Shown: in pieces, positions 7,685-17,001 of the stretch
Position numbering within the stretch: position 1 is the first letter of the stretch
Layout: each line of letters starts with the position of its first letter
NCBI RefSeq assembly: GCF_014203795.1
Contig: NZ_JACHJU010000005.1
Coordinates: 186,001-250,000 of the forward strand
Direction: 5' to 3'
DNA: 64,000 bases
Source of the DNA: Streptosporangium album
GTDB taxonomy: Bacteria > Actinomycetota > Actinomycetes > Streptosporangiales > Streptosporangiaceae
The notes under the pieces: generated by a model
What the model was told of the DNA's origin: nothing
Database searches by the model: none
Seen by the model: only the letters and a program-made list of their open reading frames with translations
Translations under genes and position numbers: made by a program

Positions 7685-10564
7685 ATGGGTTTACGGTGGT
7701 GGAGCATGCATGCCCTGCAGGCGACCGCGACCGTCTGCGCGGCGCTCGTGCTGGCGGCAGGCTTCGCGGTCACATGGTCACAGCCCGCGCTGGCGGACGT
7801 CACGGCGAGCGTGACGAACTTTGCCGCTGATGGTCGCCAGCAGGTGCGTTTCGACACCGCCGGCGACGCGGTCGACGCGCACGACGGCCAGATCGCCCAG
7901 TTCGGTGACGCCTACTACCTCTACGGCACCAGCTACGACTGCGGCTACCAGTGGAAAGTCAACAGCGACTTCTGCGGGTTCAAGGTCTACTCCTCGCCCG
8001 ACCTGACGAACTGGACCGATCGCGGCTACGTCGTGCCGCCCCGGGACTGCACGTACTGCTTCCGGCCGCATGTCGTCTTCAACCGCGCCACCGGCCGCTA
8101 TGTCATGTGGGTCAACGACCAGGACGCCCTGGACAACTTCCGGGTCTTCACCAGTGACCGTCCGACCGGACCGTTCACCGAGCAGCCCGTGCCCGACCTG
8201 CCGTCGACAACCCCCTGCACCGCCGACCTGGGGCTGTTCGTCGACCACGACAATGCCGGCTACCTCACCTGCAGCAACGCGGGCTGGCACGTGGCCGTGC
8301 TGCGACTCAGCGCCGACTATCTCCAGCCGACCGACACCTACAGCGTGCTCGGCGTGACCAAGGTCGAGGCGCCCGCGCTGTTCGAACGCAACGGCACCTA
8401 CTATCTCACGATGTCCGATCCGAACTGCGGCTACTGCACCGGCACCGGCACCGCCTACGTCAGCGCGCCGACCCCGCTCGGGCCCTGGACCGGCGTCGAC
8501 GCCTGGACGGTGCGGGATGGTGTGCTGGACGTGGCCGGCGGACTCTACGGGCTCTCGGCGCGCAGCGACGACTGGACGGACTACACCTTCTCGTTCGACA
8601 CCGCGCCGATGGCGAAAACAGACGGAGTCGGTTCGCAGGCCGGTTGGTCGGTGCGGATGAAGACGCCGGACAAGGGTTATCTGTTCCTGCTGTCCGGATC
8701 GGGGGAGACCGCGGGCAAACTCACCGTGCTGGAGCGTAACGGCGCGACCGTCAACAGCCACGCGGTGACGCTGCCATATCCGGTCCACCCCGGCGAGTGG
8801 CACCGCGTCTCGGTGACCGTCGCCGGCCAACGCATCACCACGACGCTGGACGGCGTCCAGGTCGACAGCTTCACCGACGCCACCTACACCGCGGGCGGTG
8901 TCGGCTTCCGCGAATGGAACGGCGCGAACCTGGAGTCGGCCCGCTTCGACAACGTGAAGGTCGTCGCGGCGGACGGCACGGTGCTGCTCGCCGACGACTT
9001 CTCCTCGTCCGACCTGGCGCAATGGGTGCCGCCGCTGGCCGGCCGCAAAATCAGCGGTGACTCCTGCGGCGGCCAGCCAGCCCACGTCACGACGTTGACC
9101 GGGGCCGACGGCCAGCCCGTGTACCTGTACTTCAGCGACCTCTGGGACTTTCACACCAACGAGGCGCTCGCCAACTACCACTGGGAGCCGCTGCGCTTCG
9201 ACGCCGCGGGCACCATCCAGCCGCTGCGCTGCGATAACAGCGTGGTGGCATTGGCCTCCGGGCACCCCGGCCATCCCGACCCGGTGCCCGGCCTGGACCA
9301 GTCCAGTGAGTCCGGTGCGTTCTCCCACGCCTGCCCGGTCACGCTCGGCGCGCGCTACGGGCAGACGTTCACCGTCGGCCGGTCGGGCCCACTGAGGTCG
9401 GTCGCCGTGACCGTCTTCAAAGACGGGACGGAGAGCGGACGGGTCCTGCGCAATCCGCCGACCGGACCACTCGACGTGCGTCTCACGACGCTCACCTCCG
9501 ACGGCGTTCCCGACCGGACCCTGTGGTCGACCTCGATCCGCCCCGAACGGATCGGCTGGTCGCCGCGTCAACTCGTCCTCGAATCGGGAATCAAGGTGGT
9601 CAAGGGGCAGCGCCTCGCGCTCGTACTGTCCATGGGCAGCCAGCAGGGTTGCTACGGCGTCGAACGTGACCCCGGCGACCCGTACGCGGGTGGCGTGGCG
9701 CTCTCCGGCGACGACCAGACGCTCGCGCCGGTCGCGGACACCGACATCAAATTCCGCACGGTCATCGGCGCACCCGCCGCCAAACCCGTGAAACTGAAGC
9801 CCACCGCCACGACCACCGTGCTCGCACCGCAGCCCGGTGTGCCGGTGCTGCCCGGACAACCGACCAGGGCGGTGTTCCGGGTGGCGAATCTCACCGACCA
9901 CGCGGTGCGCGTACCGGTTGAGGTCGAGGCGCCGGACGGCTATTCGGCCGTCCCGGAGACCAGCACCATCGACATCGGGGTTGGCGAGACGGTGCCGGTG
10001 GTCGTAGCGGTGAACCGGGCCGTCACCGATCCTGACGCGGGAGACATCAGGGTCCGCGCCGGGGCCGGGTCGGTCACCGCCCCGGTCACCCCGACCGAGA
10101 ACGTGCTGCGTACCGCGGTGGTGAGCGCATCGAGCACGTACGACGGCTGGCGCCCGAGCCGGGTCAACGACGGCCAGATCCAGGCACAGCACTCATACTC
10201 GCTCTGGAACGGCGGCGCCGGCTGGAACGACAACGACAAGAGCGTTTTCCCAGACACCCTCACCGCGACCTGGGACGCGCCCACTCGGCTGGGCAGCGTG
10301 CGGGTGCGCACACTCGACGCGCCCGAACAGCCGGCGGAACAGTACAGCGTGCGCGACTTCGAGGTGCGTGCGCTGATCGGTGGGGCATGGCAGGTGGTCG
10401 GGCGCGTCTCCGGCAACGTCGCAGGCACCGTGGACGTCACGTTCCCGCAGGTGGCGACCGATGCGCTCCGCCTGGTGGTCACCGGCTCCAACGACCGCGG
10501 CTACAGCCGGATCGTGGAGCTGGAGGGCTACACCGCCGAGCCTCCCCCCTCCGCTACCCGCTGA
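7685..10564 (+). CDS. Secreted multidomain GH43-like glycosidase
   Basis: A 959-residue exported protein. The signal peptide (residues 1-38) ends in PALA before DVTAS. Residues about 55-290 look like a GH43-type five-bladed propeller: AHDGQIAQFGDAYYLYGTSY, then SSPDLTNWTDRGYV, then RPHVVFNRATGRYVMWVND. This is closest in style to the exo-beta-1,3-galactanase branch. A LamG/DUF1080-like beta-sandwich (about 290-430) follows, inserted before the propeller closes. A NEW3-type domain (about 715-805) and a terminal F5/8 type C carbohydrate-binding module (about 815-955) complete it. It is the first gene of a two-gene operon with the rhamnosidase and has a good GGAGG site and a LacI operator upstream. 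The exact substrate is an inference; galactan or arabinogalactan side chains are likely. Confidence 0.75.
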   Translation: MGLRWWSMHALQATATVCAALVLAAGFAVTWSQPALADVTASVTNFAADGRQQVRFDTAGDAVDAHDGQIAQFGDAYYLYGTSYDCGYQWKVNSDFCGFKVYSSPDLTNWTDRGYVVPPRDCTYCFRPHVVFNRATGRYVMWVNDQDALDNFRVFTSDRPTGPFTEQPVPDLPSTTPCTADLGLFVDHDNAGYLTCSNAGWHVAVLRLSADYLQPTDTYSVLGVTKVEAPALFERNGTYYLTMSDPNCGYCTGTGTAYVSAPTPLGPWTGVDAWTVRDGVLDVAGGLYGLSARSDDWTDYTFSFDTAPMAKTDGVGSQAGWSVRMKTPDKGYLFLLSGSGETAGKLTVLERNGATVNSHAVTLPYPVHPGEWHRVSVTVAGQRITTTLDGVQVDSFTDATYTAGGVGFREWNGANLESARFDNVKVVAADGTVLLADDFSSSDLAQWVPPLAGRKISGDSCGGQPAHVTTLTGADGQPVYLYFSDLWDFHTNEALANYHWEPLRFDAAGTIQPLRCDNSVVALASGHPGHPDPVPGLDQSSESGAFSHACPVTLGARYGQTFTVGRSGPLRSVAVTVFKDGTESGRVLRNPPTGPLDVRLTTLTSDGVPDRTLWSTSIRPERIGWSPRQLVLESGIKVVKGQRLALVLSMGSQQGCYGVERDPGDPYAGGVALSGDDQTLAPVADTDIKFRTVIGAPAAKPVKLKPTATTTVLAPQPGVPVLPGQPTRAVFRVANLTDHAVRVPVEVEAPDGYSAVPETSTIDIGVGETVPVVVAVNRAVTDPDAGDIRVRAGAGSVTAPVTPTENVLRTAVVSASSTYDGWRPSRVNDGQIQAQHSYSLWNGGAGWNDNDKSVFPDTLTATWDAPTRLGSVRVRTLDAPEQPAEQYSVRDFEVRALIGGAWQVVGRVSGNVAGTVDVTFPQVATDALRLVVTGSNDRGYSRIVELEGYTAEPPPSATR

Positions 10565-10613
10565 ACCAGCCCGCACTCTGAACCAGTCCCATCCGGCCCA
10601 GGAGGTCCCCCCG

Positions 10614-13600
10614 ATGGCATCCCGATTTCCCGCGGCACACCAGCCGCCAACGGCCTTGGCGCCACCCGGCATACCCACCACAGCGACGTGGGCCAGTCGG
10701 ATGAGCCCCGTCACGGCAACGAGGCGGGTCATGGCCACGCTGGTCGCCGGCACCCTGCTCGCGCTGTACGCGGCCGTGCCTTCCGCGGCGGCCGCAGCGG
10801 CCACCGCGGGGGACACCACCGTGGGGGAGCTGCGGGTCGACGCGCTCGTCGACCCGCTCGGGATCGACGACGCCAGCCCCAGCTTGAGCTGGGAGATGGT
10901 CTCGGCCCGCCGGTCCGTGACGCAGACCGCCTACGAAGTGCGTGCCGCCACGTCGGCGGAGCGGCTCGACCATCCGGACCTGTGGCAGTCCGGCCGGGTC
11001 AACTCCGACCAGTCGATCGGCGTGCCCTGGGGCGGCGTGGACCTGCGCTCGCGCCAGCACGTCGTCTGGCAGGTCCGGGTCTGGGACTCCGCCGGCCGGG
11101 TGTCCCGCTGGAGCAAGTCGGCCTCGTGGGAAATGGGGCTGCTCGATGCGAGCGACTGGTCGGCTCGCTGGATCGCCAACCCTGACTGGCTCGACCGCAA
11201 GCCCCAGCCGGTCGTGGTGACGGTGCCACCGCAGGACGCCCGGTACGTCCGTATCACCACCACCAAGCTCGGCCTGCCGCTCAAGGAGGGAAGTTCGCTG
11301 CTCTACCGGCTCCAGCTCGCCGAGGTGGCCGTCCAGAACGGCGTGGACGGTGACAACCTGGCGCGCGGCGCGGGGATCAGCTCCAGCGACCCGAAGACCT
11401 ACCCGGGCAAGTGGGAGCCAAAGTTCGCCACCGACGGGGAGCTCACCACCAACCAGCAGCCTTTCGGGTATTCCAGCGCCGGCTACTCCGGCCCGGTGCC
11501 CACCAAGCCGATCAGCCTGACCGTCGACCTCGGCCAGGTCCGCCACCTCGACCGTGTGCTGCTCTACCCGCGGACCGACACGGTGACCGACGACGGGCAC
11601 ACCCCGAACGCCCCGGCCGACTTCACCGTGGAGACGGCGGGTGAGGACGGGACGGACTTCGCCACCGGGGCCACGGTGACGGGCCAGGTGGCACCGCCTC
11701 CGTTCAACCTCGACTTCCCGGCGATGCCGCTGTTCGCCAAGCAGTTCACGCTCGACGCCCCCCTACGCAGCGCCCGCCTCTACGCCACCGGTCTCGGTAT
11801 CTATGACGCGCGCGTCAACGGCCGGGCGGTGAGCAAAGCGGTGCTGCAGCCGCCGAACACCGACTACCACGAGCGCCTGGTGTACTCAACGACCGATGTC
11901 ACCGGTCTGCTCAAGCAGGGCGAGAACGCGCTGTCGATGCGACTCGGAGCCGGCACCTCGATCGTTCCGGACACCCCTGACCGCTACACGAAGTGGTCCG
12001 GGGTGCTGGGGCCGCCGAAGCTTCTCGCCCAGCTCGAGCTCACCTACGCCGACGGCCGGGTCGAGCGGATCGCCTCCGACCAGACCTGGCGCACCGCGCT
12101 CGGGCCAACGACCTTCACGCAGTGGTACGGCGGCGAGGACGCCGACGCCCGGCTGGAGCAGCCCGGCTGGGACCGGCCCGACGCCGACCTTTCCGGGTGG
12201 AAGGCGGCCGGAGAGACCGACGCACCCACGCCCGGCCTGCGGCTCACCGCGCAGATGGCGCCGCCGATCCAGCAGGTGGACCGGGTTTCCACCGTGAAGA
12301 TAACTCAGCCCGAGGCCGGCACATACCTGTTCGACCTCGGGCTGAACATCGCCGGCTGGCCGGAGCTGCGCGTCAGCGGCCCGGCCGGCACCACCGTGAC
12401 GCTGAAGCCGGGCGAGCGGCTCGGCGCCGACGGCCTGGTCGACCAGTCCACGATGATCCGCGGCGGAGCCACCTACCCGCCGATCCTCGACCACTACACG
12501 CTGGCCGGTCGGGGCGAGGAGGTCTGGCATCCCAACTTCGTCTACCACGGGTTCCGCTATGTGCAGATCACCGGCCTGCCCTCGGCGCCTACCCCGAAGA
12601 CTCTGAGTGGCATCGTGCTGCGCGCCGCGAACGAGGAGTCGGGGTCGTTCTCCTCATCCAGCGCCCTGCTGGATGGCATCCACAGCATTATCAACCGGGC
12701 CATCCAGGGCAACATGTACAGCATTCTCACTGACTGCCCCGACCGGGAAAAACTCGGCTGGCTGGAGGAGACCCACCTCGTCTTCGGCGCGGTGAGCCGC
12801 AATTACGACGTGGCGGCCTACTACCGCGAGCTCGTGCGGAACATGGTCGAGGCGCAGGAACCGAGCGGGCTCGTCCCCGACATCGCCCCGCAGTACGTGG
12901 TGTTCTCCGGCGACGTCCATGATGAGCCGAACTGGGGCAGCGCCGTCATCCTGGCGCCCTGGCAGATGTACCGCGCGTACGGTGACATCGACACCCTGCG
13001 TTTCGCCTATGACGCGATGCGGCATTACTTCGATTACCTGTCGACAAAGGCCAAGGGCGACCTGCTCGACTACGGTCTCGGCGACTGGGCTGCGATCGAC
13101 AAGAGCACACCCGACGGGATGACGGCGACCTTCGCCTACCACCGCGACGCCGTGACGCTCGCGAAGATCGCCCGCCTGCTCGGCCACGACGACGACGCGG
13201 CGCGTTACGACGCGGTCGCCGAGCGGGTCGCGGCGGCGTTCAACACCGCATTCCTGCACGCGGACACCGGCACCTACGCCACCGGTAGCCAGGCCAGCGA
13301 TGCTCTCGCCCTGGACATGGGCGTCGTGCCGGAAGAACTGCGCGGCCGCGTCTTGGAGCACCTCGTCCAGAGCGTCCGTGCCGCCGGCAACCACGTCACG
13401 GTCGGTGAGGTCGCGCTGCCATCGCTGCTGCGGGTCCTCTCGGTGGCCGGCCGCGACGATGTCGTCTACGACATCGCCAGCCAGACCTCGAACCCGAGCT
13501 ACGGCTACCAGGTCGTCCACGGCGCCACCGCGCTCGCCGAATACTGGGACGGCCCGACCGGCTACGGCTCGCAGAACCACTTCATGCTGGGGGCGCTGGA

Positions 13601-14687
13601 CGAGTGGTTCACCGCGGGCATCGGTGGCATCCGGCAAGCCGAGGATTCGGTCGGCTTCCGCCAGTTGGAGATACGCCCGAGCGTGGTCGGGCGCCTCACG
13701 CATGCCGAGTCCTCCTACCGCACACCGTACGGCGAGGTGCGCACCGAGTGGCGGCGCACGGGCACCACCTTCCACCTCGACGTCGACGTGCCGCCCGGCA
13801 CGACGGCGAGCGTCGAGGTGCCCCTGTGGGCGGGTCACGGGGGCGCGACGGCGACCGCCGGCGCCCGCCCGGTGCGGACCACCGAGGACAGCGCCGTCTA
13901 CGAGGTCGGCTCGGGAACCTGGTCGTTCGTCTCGCACACCGACGGTGTGGTTCCGGAGGACCGGGAGCAACTGGCCGTCGACGCCCCGGCGGCGCAGGTG
14001 CCTGTGCTCCCCGGTGAGGCGGCCACCGCCACGTTCACCGTGCACAACCTGATGGACGATCCGGTCACCGTACGGGTCGGCGTCGAGGCCAGCACCGGCT
14101 TCACGGCGACCGCCAAGCCGAGTACGCGTACCATTCCGCCGCACACCACGGTTGCCGTCCCGGTCCAGGTGGAGCGGACCGACGCTTCGGCGGCATCCGG
14201 GCAGGTGAAGCTGACCGCTGGTGACAGTGCCGCGAGCGCACCGGTCACCGCCACCGACAACTGGGCGCGGGGTGCGACGATGAGCGCCTCAAGTGCCCAC
14301 TCGGGGTCGTCGGCGGAGTTCACCAACGACGGGGTCACCGACTCGGGGGTCTGGAGCAACGGCGTCGGCGGCTGGAACGACGACACCTCGAAGGTATTCC
14401 CGGACACGCTCACCGCGACGTGGAGCCATCCGGTGACGCTGTCCCGCGTGCGCCTCTTCACGCTCGACAGTGCCCAGTATCCGGCGGCCCGCGTCGGCGT
14501 GCGCGACGCCACGGTCGAGGCATCGGTCGACGGCAGCTGGCGTCCGGTCGCGACGATCGCCGGCAACACGGCCGGCGTTGTCGAGCGCACCTTCGCACCA
14601 GTGGAGGCGACCGCGCTGCGGCTCGTCGTCACGGACTCCAACGACCACACGTTCAGCCGTGTCCTGGAACTGGAGGCCTACGCTTGA
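10614..14687 (+). CDS. Secreted GH78 alpha-L-rhamnosidase, multidomain
   Basis: A 1357-residue exported enzyme predicted to release terminal L-rhamnose from plant polysaccharides or glycosides. ATG 10614 is preceded by AGGAGGT; a signal peptide with a hydrophobic core ends near residue 60 (SAAAAAATAG). In order: a fibronectin-like N domain (about 68-180), an inserted F5/8C-like discoidin module (about 200-350), the Bac_rhamnosid_N sandwich (YATGLGIYDARVNGR), then the (alpha/alpha)6 catalytic domain from about 660. That domain carries the GH78 signature DCPDREKLGWLEE near residues 706-718, which holds the general acid. After it come the C-terminal sandwich, a NEW3 domain and a final F5/8C module. 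It is 49 bp downstream of the GH43-like gene, and the two share closely similar last two domains. Confidence 0.9.
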   Translation: MASRFPAAHQPPTALAPPGIPTTATWASRMSPVTATRRVMATLVAGTLLALYAAVPSAAAAAATAGDTTVGELRVDALVDPLGIDDASPSLSWEMVSARRSVTQTAYEVRAATSAERLDHPDLWQSGRVNSDQSIGVPWGGVDLRSRQHVVWQVRVWDSAGRVSRWSKSASWEMGLLDASDWSARWIANPDWLDRKPQPVVVTVPPQDARYVRITTTKLGLPLKEGSSLLYRLQLAEVAVQNGVDGDNLARGAGISSSDPKTYPGKWEPKFATDGELTTNQQPFGYSSAGYSGPVPTKPISLTVDLGQVRHLDRVLLYPRTDTVTDDGHTPNAPADFTVETAGEDGTDFATGATVTGQVAPPPFNLDFPAMPLFAKQFTLDAPLRSARLYATGLGIYDARVNGRAVSKAVLQPPNTDYHERLVYSTTDVTGLLKQGENALSMRLGAGTSIVPDTPDRYTKWSGVLGPPKLLAQLELTYADGRVERIASDQTWRTALGPTTFTQWYGGEDADARLEQPGWDRPDADLSGWKAAGETDAPTPGLRLTAQMAPPIQQVDRVSTVKITQPEAGTYLFDLGLNIAGWPELRVSGPAGTTVTLKPGERLGADGLVDQSTMIRGGATYPPILDHYTLAGRGEEVWHPNFVYHGFRYVQITGLPSAPTPKTLSGIVLRAANEESGSFSSSSALLDGIHSIINRAIQGNMYSILTDCPDREKLGWLEETHLVFGAVSRNYDVAAYYRELVRNMVEAQEPSGLVPDIAPQYVVFSGDVHDEPNWGSAVILAPWQMYRAYGDIDTLRFAYDAMRHYFDYLSTKAKGDLLDYGLGDWAAIDKSTPDGMTATFAYHRDAVTLAKIARLLGHDDDAARYDAVAERVAAAFNTAFLHADTGTYATGSQASDALALDMGVVPEELRGRVLEHLVQSVRAAGNHVTVGEVALPSLLRVLSVAGRDDVVYDIASQTSNPSYGYQVVHGATALAEYWDGPTGYGSQNHFMLGALDEWFTAGIGGIRQAEDSVGFRQLEIRPSVVGRLTHAESSYRTPYGEVRTEWRRTGTTFHLDVDVPPGTTASVEVPLWAGHGGATATAGARPVRTTEDSAVYEVGSGTWSFVSHTDGVVPEDREQLAVDAPAAQVPVLPGEAATATFTVHNLMDDPVTVRVGVEASTGFTATAKPSTRTIPPHTTVAVPVQVERTDASAASGQVKLTAGDSAASAPVTATDNWARGATMSASSAHSGSSAEFTNDGVTDSGVWSNGVGGWNDDTSKVFPDTLTATWSHPVTLSRVRLFTLDSAQYPAARVGVRDATVEASVDGSWRPVATIAGNTAGVVERTFAPVEATALRLVVTDSNDHTFSRVLELEAYA

Positions 14688-14873
14688 TCTCACGCACCCC
14701 ATCGACACCTCCGACGCGGTGCCTACCCCGGGCATCCCCGACACGCTGCATCCCAACCGGCTCCTACTCCGGAACCCGGCAGTGCGGAGCCCAGGTCACG
14801 GCAGCCCCTCGATCGGTTCGCCTGGATGAATGAGTCCAAGGGATCCCTGCGGAAATAGGGCGAGAGTGCTCAG

Positions 14874-15528
14874 CTTGCGATTTAAGCGGCTTTCTTGATC
14901 ACTTGCTGGCGGGCGTGCCGAGTTTCGCGCGGAGTCGGCGAAAGCCGAGTCGGACCCGGTAAGGGCTGAGGGGCTTGCCGGGTCCGGGGCGCGCCTGCGG
15001 GGTGACATCGATCGCGAACATCGGCGGCTCGCCCACCCGGGCCGCCGATGACACCCCCAGCGGCAGACGACGCAGCCCACTCGGGTCGATCCGGCCCTTG
15101 GCCGACGCGTCGTACACCGAGCCGTGCCTGCGGTGGAATTCCGGCTCCATCGACAGATCTACCGGTGAACGAACAGGACTTTGAGCACACAGCACCGCAT
15201 CGGTGAGCTCGAACAACGCATCGGCCCGCCGCCGGCACACGGTGTGGAACCGCTTACGGAAAGCGATCAGCCGCTCAAGATCTGGCCGACCAGATGTCCC
15301 GACATTCCCCGCCGGCGCGGTCACTGCTGAGATGGTTAACACCTGCGGCCACCTTTCTCTCCGGGGTCTTCTCAACACCGAAGATGAGGGGTGGCCGCTT
15401 GACATCGTGACGACACGCCGCATCCATACGGACACAGTCCGATACAACCCGCTACGCGGTAAGACGGCAGCATTTCATCCGACATCGGCCTTCAAATGCG
15501 CCGCTGTCAGAATCCGCTTAAATCGCAA
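14874..15528 (-). mobile_element. Internally deleted copy of the IS found at 54.2 kb
   Basis: The left end CTTGCGATTTAAGCGG (14874-14889) and right end CCGCTTAAATCGCAA (15514-15528) are inverted repeats. They match the ends of the full-length element at 54232-55890 (CTTGCGATTTAA inward). This copy is only about 655 bp, against 1659 bp. The missing part is the middle of the transposase gene, and both ends are kept, so it could be a non-autonomous element movable by the full-length transposase. It lies 186 bp after the rhamnosidase stop; 14688-14873 shows nothing else. Confidence 0.85.
14899..15342 (-). pseudogene. Transposase with an in-frame internal deletion
   Basis: From the GTG at 15342 (equivalent to the ATG of the full copy) the frame encodes about 147 residues. 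The N-terminal part (ADALFELTDAVLCAQSPVRS, then MEPEFHRRHGSVYDA) runs to MFAIDVTPQARP and then continues directly with the extreme C-terminal region (PLSPYRVRLGFRRLRAKLGT). About 290 residues containing the catalytic core of the 484-residue homologue are absent, yet the reading frame is preserved. The join lies where both sides read Arg-Pro, suggesting deletion at a short repeat. It cannot be an active DDE enzyme. Confidence 0.8.
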
Positions 15529-15546
15529 AGGGAGAGGCGCTCAAGC

Positions 15547-15972
15547 TCACGGGCCTGATCCCATGACGCCGGCCCTTGTCTTGAATCTGGCATCGGCGCC
15601 CTGCGGGTCGCGCAGGGTGAGTGTCCACGGCTCGTCGCTGAAGGGAATCCCGCTCAGGATGTTGCGCAGCGCGTCAGCCCAGGAGAGTCCGGTTCCCCTC
15701 CCGAGGATCTCGCCGTCGCGGTCGCGGTGGACCTCGGCGATCCAGGGGAAGCCGGTGTCGCGCTCTGTCTCTGCCACGGCGGGTGAGGTAGCGCGCTCCT
15801 CAACCAAGTGGCCGAGCGCAAGCAGGAGGAGGTCGCCGCTGGACCAGTCCGCGCGATCGTCCTTCTCCAACTCGATCGCGAGATCGACGGCGGTGTCGCG
15901 GTCGAAGCCGAGAGCGTCCGCGACGCGGCGGGCGGCGTGCAGAAGGTCGTGCTGCTTGGGGCGGCTTATCAG
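15547..15972 (-). CDS. Small hypothetical protein, probable CTG start
   Basis: About 141 residues. The frame reads well from RPKQHDLLHAARRVADALGF through DDRADWSSGDLLLLALGHLV to a basic C-terminus. No ATG, GTG or TTG lies near the start of the coding-looking part. A CTG at 15972 overlaps the TGA of the upstream gene (CTGA) and has GGAGAGGA seven bases ahead, so coupled initiation at CTG is the simplest reading. The acidic, helical N-terminal half suggests a small cytosolic protein; I do not recognise the family. It is second in a two-gene operon. Confidence 0.5.
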   Translation of the reverse strand: MISRPKQHDLLHAARRVADALGFDRDTAVDLAIELEKDDRADWSSGDLLLLALGHLVEERATSPAVAETERDTGFPWIAEVHRDRDGEILGRGTGLSWADALRNILSGIPFSDEPWTLTLRDPQGADARFKTRAGVMGSGP

Positions 15973-16190
15973 GAGGTGTCCTCTCCGGTGGTGAGCCGGG
16001 CGGCCGGGCAGGTGTCGGAGACCGGCTTGCCTCGCCGCACGACGACGGTGTGCCCCTCCGGCGGCGTGACCACGCCGGAGGAGTCCCACAGGGAGACGCC
16101 TCCGCACGTCCCACACGCGGTGGTCGGCGCATACCCGGCCGAGGGGGTGGTGGGAAAGCTGCTCAGGGCTACGGCCATGGCACTCATCAT
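15969..16190 (-). CDS. Small hypothetical protein with a CxxC motif
   Basis: About 73 residues from ATG 16190, or about 69 from the in-frame ATG at 16178. It contains one CGTCGG pair (CxxC), a Trp and a later single Cys (SDTCPAARL), so it could be a small zinc-binding or redox peptide; only three Cys are present. Its TGA overlaps the CTG proposed to start the downstream gene. The start lies back to back with the relic at 16191, so rearrangement may have set its 5' boundary. Function unknown. Confidence 0.45.
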   Translation of the reverse strand: MMSAMAVALSSFPTTPSAGYAPTTACGTCGGVSLWDSSGVVTPPEGHTVVVRRGKPVSDTCPAARLTTGEDTS

Positions 16191-16653
16191 CCTCTACCGA
16201 TCGGCCGAGATCGCCGACTGCTTCGCCGAAGGCGTCCATAACCTCGTCGCGCAGGGAAAGCCGGTCGCGATCACCGAGTTCGGCGCGGCCGGCTACCAGG
16301 GTGCCGGCGAGAGGGGCGCTCTCGGTCTGGAGATCGTCGAGTACGACAAGGACACCCGTGCACCTGTCCGGTTGAAGGGTGAGTACGCCCGCGACGAGGC
16401 CGGTCAGGCCGCGTATCTGCGCGAGCTGCTGGAGGCCTTCGAAGCCGGAGGCATCGACGGCACCTTCGTGTTCACCTTCGCGCTGTACGACCACCTGCAC
16501 CGCCCCGGCGGCGACCCCCGCGAGGACCTGGACCTGGCCAGCTACGGCATCGTCAAGGTCTACGGGGGCCGCCCCGGAGCCACCTACCCCGACATGCCAT
16601 GGGAACCCAAGGCCGCGTTCGCCGCCCTCGCCGACTACTACCGGGAGCACTGA
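16191..16653 (+). pseudogene. C-terminal fragment of a glycosidase-like (TIM-barrel) protein
   Basis: From LYRSAEIADCF to the TGA at 16651-16653 the frame encodes about 150 residues. They have the look of the last third of an actinobacterial TIM-barrel protein often annotated as abortive-infection- or hydrolase-like: PVAITEFGAAGYQGAGERG (Glu at a strand end, as in a glycosidase nucleophile), TFVFTFALYDHLHRPGGDPR, then YPDMPWEPKAAFAALADYYR. The N-terminal two thirds are missing, because upstream sequence belongs to the opposite-strand genes. It is a relic, presumably trimmed by the same events that left the deleted IS nearby. Confidence 0.65.
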
Positions 16654-17001
16654 GACAGCGAAAGCAGTCTTGAGTGGGTCGTGGTCCTCGTGCACCTCAG
16701 CTAGCGATCCGCTGTCGGGCACATCGTGGACCCCGCTGGGGGCCTGCCGGAAGAGGGTGTCGCGCATGCGCAGGGACCGGTAGCCGGTAGGGCCGACCTC
16801 GGCACCGTCCTGCCCCCCGCGACGTCCACGATCGACGCCGGGCATCCGTCGCAGCTCAGGGTAGGGGCCGGCGGGGGCGAAGTGCGAGAGCATCGTGGTT
16901 TTCGATGCTCAGGGTCGCAAAGCGTTCACGGGTCTTGGGGTCGTGTTCTCCGGTCGTCAGCATTTGTTCACCCACGCACGACGAACGACCAGGAGACATC
17001 A
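16654..17001. other. Intergenic region before the peptide transporter operon
   Basis: 348 bp with no gene I can support. A minus-strand frame here (around RMRDTLFRQAPSGVHD) has some coding flavour but no start, stop or family. The right end must hold the promoter of the transporter operon; an AGGAG ribosome site is at 16991-16995. Confidence 0.4.

Noticed and set aside
7778-10192. Long minus-strand open frame opposite the GH43-like gene
   Set aside because: High-GC shadow; the plus strand has a signal peptide, recognised domains and a ribosome site.
16656-16893. Minus-strand frame with RMRDTLFRQAPSGVHD
   Set aside because: Continuous with shadow sequence opposite the 16191-16653 relic; no start or recognisable family.
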